A stretch of DNA of 64,000 nucleotides, taken from CAYRWR01 sp964428015. GTDB lineage: Bacteria; Spirochaetota; Brevinematia; Brevinematales; CAYRWR01. The notes under the pieces were generated by a model that was not told the DNA's origin, did no database searches, and worked only from the letters and a program-made list of their open reading frames with translations. The DNA lies in the NCBI GenBank assembly GCA_964428015.1, contig CAYRWR010000020.1:1-64000 (forward strand), read 5' to 3'. The position numbers were made by a program, and so were the translations under genes. Below, one piece after another: positions 59,511-64,000 of this stretch; the first letter of the stretch is position 1; every line of letters starts with the position of its first letter.

Positions 59511-60773
59511 ATGCGCAAAGTACTGACAGCCATACTAAGCGGGATCCTGGAGATCCGCTATCACATCCTGCGCTCTTCTCTGTCACTGCTGGGGATTATA
59601 CTGGGAGTCATGAATCTGTCGGCTATGTTTTCGGTGATGGACGGGGCCAAGCAGATGAACACCACCCTCATGAACAGTATCGGGACTCCCGACCAGATCG
59701 AGATTTCCCTGGACTGGAGAAAACGCCGTAAAGCAGTGGAAAAAAAGAACTATACTCTGGGCTGGCAGGACGTGGATACCATACGAAAGTACTCCACTAC
59801 CGTGAAAGACGTAGGAGTGGAGATAAACAGCGGCCAGACTATCCAGTATGGCAATAAAAACAAGGATTTTCAGGTCACCGGGGTCATGCCCTCCACTTTT
59901 GTGATGAATAAATATAATGTGGCCAAAGGCAGAAAGATAACCGAAATCGACATGGAATATAAATCCAAGGTCTGTGTCATCGGGACCGCGGTAGCAGATG
60001 AATTCTTCCCAAAAAAGGACCCGGTGGGGGATTCCATCCGGGTGGGCAGTGAGTATTTCCGCATTGTGGGCGTACTGGAAGAATACACCATCTTTAAAAA
60101 TAAACAGGAACAGGCGGACCGTAAAAACCCCCTGGAATGGAAAAACCAGCGTATACTCATCCCGGCCACGACCCTGGAAAACCGCTTCCTGGGGCGCGGG
60201 AATGGACGCAGCTGGTTCAGCATCTACCTCCAGGCCCGTTCGGTGGAAGGGGTGCCGGCCTGTATGGATGAAGTCAGAAATATCCTGATCAAGAGCCATG
60301 CCAACCAGGATATCTTTGATCTCAAGTCGGTGCAGGAGACCAGCAGTGAACAGGAAGATTTTACCCGGATGTGGCAGATCGTACTGGGCATAGTGGCTGG
60401 TATCTCCCTGCTGGTAGGCGGGGTAGGCATCATGAATGTGATGCTGGCCAGCTTCCGGGAAAGAGTGCGGGAGATCGGCATCCGCAAGGCACTGGGAGCT
60501 TCCCAGTCGGATATTTTCCTGTTATTTGTGGTGGAAACCATCATCATCTGTATTATCGGAGGGGTGCTGGGGCTCATCGCCGGGTATATAGTATCTACCT
60601 CGGTACTGAATTCCATGCTGGCGCAGACCAATATGCCCTCCAGCCCTTCTTTTTCACTTTCAGCGGGTATGCTGGCGGTGTTTTTTTCCGTGATCATCGG
60701 CCTGCTGGCCGGTTTGTACCCCGCTGTCAAGGCGGCAAAATTAGAACCAGTGGAGGCCTTACGTTATGAATAA
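59511..60773 (+). CDS. MacB-type permease A
   Basis: The 420-aa protein has the FtsX/MacB topology: helix 1 (about residues 15-35), a long periplasmic MacB_PCD domain (about 45-290), and three C-terminal helices (about 300-415). The conserved joint GGVGIMNVMLASFRERVREI precedes GIRKALGAS. It starts directly after the ATPase stop (TGA then ATG). It is clearly paralogous to permease B (61964). Confidence 0.93.
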   Translation: MRKVLTAILSGILEIRYHILRSSLSLLGIILGVMNLSAMFSVMDGAKQMNTTLMNSIGTPDQIEISLDWRKRRKAVEKKNYTLGWQDVDTIRKYSTTVKDVGVEINSGQTIQYGNKNKDFQVTGVMPSTFVMNKYNVAKGRKITEIDMEYKSKVCVIGTAVADEFFPKKDPVGDSIRVGSEYFRIVGVLEEYTIFKNKQEQADRKNPLEWKNQRILIPATTLENRFLGRGNGRSWFSIYLQARSVEGVPACMDEVRNILIKSHANQDIFDLKSVQETSSEQEDFTRMWQIVLGIVAGISLLVGGVGIMNVMLASFRERVREIGIRKALGASQSDIFLLFVVETIIICIIGGVLGLIAGYIVSTSVLNSMLAQTNMPSSPSFSLSAGMLAVFFSVIIGLLAGLYPAVKAAKLEPVEALRYE

Positions 60774-61944
60774 AATCATCTGGATAGTCCTGATCAGCCT
60801 GGGTGCACTGTCACCGCTATTTGGTGATGAGCTGGACACTATTATAGAACACAGCCTCAAGCATTCCCAGCAGGGCCGTAATCTGGACAATTCCGTAAAA
60901 AAAGCCGAGCTGCAGAGACAAGCCCAGTATCTTACTCTGGTGCCTAATTTGCGGGTCAATGGTGACTGGAGCGCGGGTACTTACGGCAGTATTAACTACG
61001 GTATCAGCCTGTCGGAGTCCTTTTCCCACGTGGACAGCATCATCCAGAGCCTGCGTATGGCTGAACAGACCCGCCAGGCGGGACTGATCCAGGCGGAACT
61101 GGACCGCCGGGATTTCATCGACAATCTCATCACCTCCTATGTAAACCTGTGCCTGGCCCGTAAAAAAATCGAGATCAGTCGGGCCGATATCGCCAATCAG
61201 AAAGTCCTTTATAATATCATGAAGGTACGCAGCGATAACGGTCGGGAGATCCAGCTGAATGTGGACAAGCAGCAGAACGAGATCGTGTTATCCGAAGCGG
61301 ATTTAGCCATCGAGCAGGTCAATATAGATAATAACCTGCGTACATTTCTGGAGTATAGCGGAGATACTGCAGCATCCTTTGAGCTAAAGGGTGAATTCGG
61401 GCCTGCCCGGGAGGACAGCCAGTACCAGCTCCTCATGCACAAGACCAGTATAGAGCTAACCAATAACAGCATAAACATGGGACTAAAAAAACGGGAACAA
61501 TGGCTGCCCCGTCTGGATCTTTCCTTTTCCTGGAATTATGACGCGGACGCCAATAGTTCCGGCTACAACTTGGGCGCGGGTCTGAGCTTTTCCGCCCTGG
61601 ATTTCTGGGAGCGTAATAATGGGATTAAGCAGCTGGATATCAGCCGGGATTCACTGCTGCTGACTTTATCTAATACTTATATCCGCTGGCAGAATGACAA
61701 AGACCTGGTCCAGAAAAGAGTGAGCACATTGGAACTGAAGATCCAGGCTCTGGAAAAAGAAGTAGCCCTGGATACCAAACTCCAGGATCTCTATAAGTAC
61801 CAGTATGAGACGGATCAGATAGACTACCATGAGTACCGCCGCCGTCAGAATACCCTGCTCACCAGTGAGCTCAATCTGCTTCAGCTGCAGGGGGACTTGT
61901 TCATCCTGAAGAAAAGACTGCAGTACGGGATCATCAAGCCATGA
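60766..61944 (+). CDS. TolC-like outer-membrane factor of the MacAB exporter
   Basis: The 392-aa protein has a signal peptide (to about residue 20) and OEP architecture: coiled-coil helices (about 85-190 and 285-390) around beta-barrel strands with NYGISLSESFSHV and NLGAGLSFSALDFW. It overlaps permease A by 8 nt and completes a tripartite pump within one operon, which is unusual because MacAB normally uses a distant tolC. Confidence 0.88.
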   Translation: MNKIIWIVLISLGALSPLFGDELDTIIEHSLKHSQQGRNLDNSVKKAELQRQAQYLTLVPNLRVNGDWSAGTYGSINYGISLSESFSHVDSIIQSLRMAEQTRQAGLIQAELDRRDFIDNLITSYVNLCLARKKIEISRADIANQKVLYNIMKVRSDNGREIQLNVDKQQNEIVLSEADLAIEQVNIDNNLRTFLEYSGDTAASFELKGEFGPAREDSQYQLLMHKTSIELTNNSINMGLKKREQWLPRLDLSFSWNYDADANSSGYNLGAGLSFSALDFWERNNGIKQLDISRDSLLLTLSNTYIRWQNDKDLVQKRVSTLELKIQALEKEVALDTKLQDLYKYQYETDQIDYHEYRRRQNTLLTSELNLLQLQGDLFILKKRLQYGIIKP

Positions 61945-61963
61945 CACGGCAGGGGCATTTATC

Positions 61964-63223
61964 ATGAGAAAACTCTGGACAGCCATCGTGAGCGGATTTC
62001 TGGAAATCCGCTACCATGTACTTCGCTCCCTGCTGTCCCTGATCGGGATAGTACTGGGGGTAATGAACCTGTCGGCAATGTTTAGCGTGGTAGAGGGCGC
62101 CAAGCTGACCAACCACGCCATGATGAACAGCATCGGATCACCGGACCAGGTTTCCCTCACCCTGGACTGGTCCAAGCGAAAAAATGCCCGTGAGAAGAAA
62201 AATTTTACCCTGGGATGGGATGATATCAAGAATATCCGCCGCTACGGTGTCACCGTCAAGGATGTGGGGGTAGAGGTGTACACCCGCTATGTCTGCCAGT
62301 TTTCCCGCAACAGCGTGGAATACACGGTAATAGGAGTCCTGCCCTCGACCTTTACTATGAACCGCTATGACATGGACAGGGGACGCAGTCTCAGCCAGCA
62401 GGACCTGGACAACAGCCGGAAGGTGTGTGTGATCGGGACAACTATTGTCAATGAACTGTTCAAGGGAGTGGACCCCCTGGGCAAGAATCTGCTCATCGGA
62501 GGGGAAAACTTTAAGGTGGTGGGCATCCTGACGGAATTCGGCACCTTCGCGGAAGGCAGTAGTACCAAAAAGGGGAAAAACCCCATGGACTGGAAAAACC
62601 GCCGTATCCTCATCCCCGCTACTACATTGCAGAACCGTTTTTTAGGCCCGGACAGCTCCGGCAACTGGTTTGCCATATCGGTGCAGTCCCAGGATATAGC
62701 TACTGTGCCGGATACCATGGAAGAACTGCGTAATATCATGCTCAATACCCATCAGAACCAGGATTTGTTCCGCATCCAGTCTATGCAGGACTGGCAGAAC
62801 CAGGCCGAAGACTTCACCCGTATCTGGAGGATCGTACTGGGATTTGTGGCGGGGATATCCCTCCTGGTAGGCGGGGTAGGTATCATGAATGTGATGCTGG
62901 CCAGCTTCCGGGAAAGGGTGCGGGAAATCGGCATCAGAAAAGCCCTGGGCGCTACTCATACCGACATCTTTCTGCTGTTTCTGGTGGAGACCATCCTGAT
63001 CTGTATCATCGGAGGGGCGCTGGGACTGACCGCCGGATATTTTGTGTCTACTACAGCACTGAATGCCATTTTACTGCAGAGTATGCCCAGCGGGGCGCAT
63101 TTCAGCCTGGCCGCGGGCCTGTTCGCAGTACTTTTTTCGGTAGTGGTAGGACTCCTGGCCGGCATCTATCCCGCCATCAAAGCCGCCCGTCTGCAGCCGG
63201 TAGACGCGCTGAGGTATGAATAA
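61964..63223 (+). CDS. MacB-type permease B
   Basis: This 419-aa paralogue of permease A has the same topology and the conserved stretch GGVGIMNVMLASFRERVREI and GIRKALGAT. The N-terminal 60 residues are very similar (LEIRYH, SLIGIVLGVMNLSAMFSV), while the periplasmic domains diverge. The two may form a heterodimer on the single ATPase, or alternate pumps. AGGGG lies 7 nt before the ATG. Confidence 0.92.
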   Translation: MRKLWTAIVSGFLEIRYHVLRSLLSLIGIVLGVMNLSAMFSVVEGAKLTNHAMMNSIGSPDQVSLTLDWSKRKNAREKKNFTLGWDDIKNIRRYGVTVKDVGVEVYTRYVCQFSRNSVEYTVIGVLPSTFTMNRYDMDRGRSLSQQDLDNSRKVCVIGTTIVNELFKGVDPLGKNLLIGGENFKVVGILTEFGTFAEGSSTKKGKNPMDWKNRRILIPATTLQNRFLGPDSSGNWFAISVQSQDIATVPDTMEELRNIMLNTHQNQDLFRIQSMQDWQNQAEDFTRIWRIVLGFVAGISLLVGGVGIMNVMLASFRERVREIGIRKALGATHTDIFLLFLVETILICIIGGALGLTAGYFVSTTALNAILLQSMPSGAHFSLAAGLFAVLFSVVVGLLAGIYPAIKAARLQPVDALRYE

Positions 63224-63231
63224 AGGATGCT

Positions 63232-63420
63232 TTATTTGGAGGCCGTTACAATCAGCAAGGGCCCCACGAAAAAAGCTTTACCTATAAAGTATAGTCCCAG
63301 GGCAAAAGATACTTTGTCAGAAGAATGAGAAGACTGAAACACAAGATATAATCCCGCAGCCAGGCAGAATCCGGAGGATGCAATCCCCAGTATCCAGATA
63401 AGCAGATTTTTCTTTTTCAA
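63232..63420 (-). CDS. Mini membrane protein A (two helices)
   Basis: The 62-aa protein has two membrane segments (about residues 8-28 and 38-58) and a C-terminal motif LYFIGKAFFVGPLLIVTASK. The family is not recognised. The start is TTG after a GGGGGG-A ribosome site. It is paralogous to the gene at 63448, with which it shares the GK-F--GP motif, and is co-transcribed with it. Confidence 0.6.
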   Translation of the reverse strand: MKKKNLLIWILGIASSGFCLAAGLYLVFQSSHSSDKVSFALGLYFIGKAFFVGPLLIVTASK

Positions 63421-63447
63421 AAAATTCCCCCCGTTATCATTATAAAA

Positions 63448-63630
63448 TTAAATCAATGCCGCTGCTATCATAACGGGTCCGATCATAAAACTCTTACCTA
63501 AAAGCCGTATACCTTCTTTGGGAAATGACAGAGGGTCTTTTAATACAAAATAGTACACAGCTGTCAGGGCGCAAAGCAAAGTGAAGATTATTCCGCTCCA
63601 CAGGAAAAACTGACGCCATCCTTGATTCAT
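63448..63630 (-). CDS. Mini membrane protein B (two helices)
   Basis: The 60-aa protein has two membrane segments (about residues 8-28 and 40-60) and the C-terminal motif RLLGKSFMIGPVMIAAALI, homologous to that of the 63232 gene. ATG follows AGAGG. First gene of a two-gene unit, with a promoter at 63658-63685. Function unknown. Confidence 0.62.
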   Translation of the reverse strand: MNQGWRQFFLWSGIIFTLLCALTAVYYFVLKDPLSFPKEGIRLLGKSFMIGPVMIAAALI

Positions 63631-63657
63631 AACTACCTCTTCTCTTCTGATAATGAT

Positions 63658-63685
63658 AATATACCTTTGATTTGAGTGATTTCAA
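63658..63685 (-). promoter_or_regulatory. Promoter of the mini membrane protein pair
   Basis: TTGAAA (63685-63680), 16 nt and TATATT (63663-63658) lie 28 nt before the ATG. Confidence 0.65.
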
Positions 63686-63753
63686 GATTCTCCGGTCTGA
63701 AAATTGTTTTTTTAAATTTAGCGGCTTACAATTAACCAGGGAGGAAACCCATT

Positions 63754-64000
63754 ATGAAACAGGTGATAATGATGCTGTTACTGACAGTGACCATCCTGTC
63801 TATAGGCTGCGGAAAGCCGGCTCCTGCACGGATTATACCGCCCGGCACCACCAATGCCTCATCTGTAACGGACTGGAAGAACTGGCTGGTCCGCTATGAA
63901 GCCTTTATAGATGAGTATATCGCCCTCAGGAAAAGGCTGGAGGCGGGTGACCAGAGCGCGGCTCTGCAGGCCTCTGATTTCGCGGCGCGGGGACAGGCCC
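63754..64000 (+). CDS. Lipoprotein, truncated by the window edge
   Basis: ATG 63754 follows GGGAGGAAA. The 82 complete codons encode a lipoprotein signal with lipobox LSIGC (Cys19), a Pro-rich region and a helical segment (WKNWLVRYEAFIDEYIALRK). The frame is still open at the window end, so length and family are unknown. Confidence 0.75.
   Translation, partial: MKQVIMMLLLTVTILSIGCGKPAPARIIPPGTTNASSVTDWKNWLVRYEAFIDEYIALRKRLEAGDQSAALQASDFAARGQA

Overview
The window comes from a diderm (outer-membrane) bacterium. It encodes many lipoproteins with Cys lipoboxes, TolC-type outer-membrane factors, an AsmA-like protein and a TonB-like protein. Gene content and style point to a free-living, carbohydrate-using lineage, most plausibly Spirochaetota: RCC1 and glycan-binding lipoproteins, NAD kinase and RecN coupled to a ParB-like protein, and small overlapping operons. 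I could not confirm the taxonomy from sequence alone. No tRNA, rRNA, CRISPR array or insertion sequence was seen. Promoters are mostly good sigma-70 matches, and GTG and TTG starts are common.

Layout. 1-6.2 kb: an A+T-rich minus-strand operon encoding a peptidase-less ABC exporter, a HlyD-type adaptor, an intracellular subtilase-like peptidase and a TolC-like channel. A Tyr/Gly/Ser-rich 186-residue protein follows and has its own promoter. This is the best candidate for a poorly described system, namely a dedicated exporter with its own protease and cargo. 6.2-14 kb: a methyltransferase, small membrane and YbjQ-like proteins, a very large hybrid kinase-receiver-PP2C phosphatase, a CBM21-like lipoprotein, a HAD protein lacking its nucleophile, and an RCC1 lipoprotein interrupted by an in-frame TGA. 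14-18.6 kb: a tightly overlapping operon (50-aa protein, metallophosphoesterase, ParB-like protein, nadK, recN). 18.6-26.5 kb: a WbaP-like sugar transferase, a recently duplicated lipoprotein pair with a larger lipoprotein upstream, then an MscS channel, a paraoxonase-like protein and a thioesterase.

26.5-38.4 kb holds der, an NADase-type glycan-binding protein, an ankyrin protein, an oxidoreductase, a lipoprotein with two CBM21-like domains behind a well-marked regulated promoter, a methyltransferase with a probably leaderless mRNA, membrane proteins, a Rieske oxygenase-like protein and a lipoprotein. 38.4-44.6 kb is central sugar metabolism: treS on the minus strand, an unannotated structured RNA with its own promoter and terminator, then gap, pgk, a Dabb-domain gene, tpiA and a 63-aa gene. 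44.6-53.8 kb: an AsmA-like protein, TonB, a methyltransferase, dapA, and ccdA followed by three consecutive TlpA/ResA-like thioredoxins. 53.8-57 kb: an ECF sigma factor, its probable anti-sigma factor and two envelope proteins with CBM48-like folds. 57.6-63.2 kb: a MacAB/TolC-type exporter with one ATPase and two paralogous permeases. The window closes with two paralogous mini membrane proteins and a lipoprotein cut by the right edge.

Two themes recur. One is export across two membranes: two complete tripartite exporters, each with its own OEP, plus CcdA-driven periplasmic redox. The other is surface recognition or use of alpha-glucans: two CBM21-like lipoproteins, two CBM48-like proteins and TreS.
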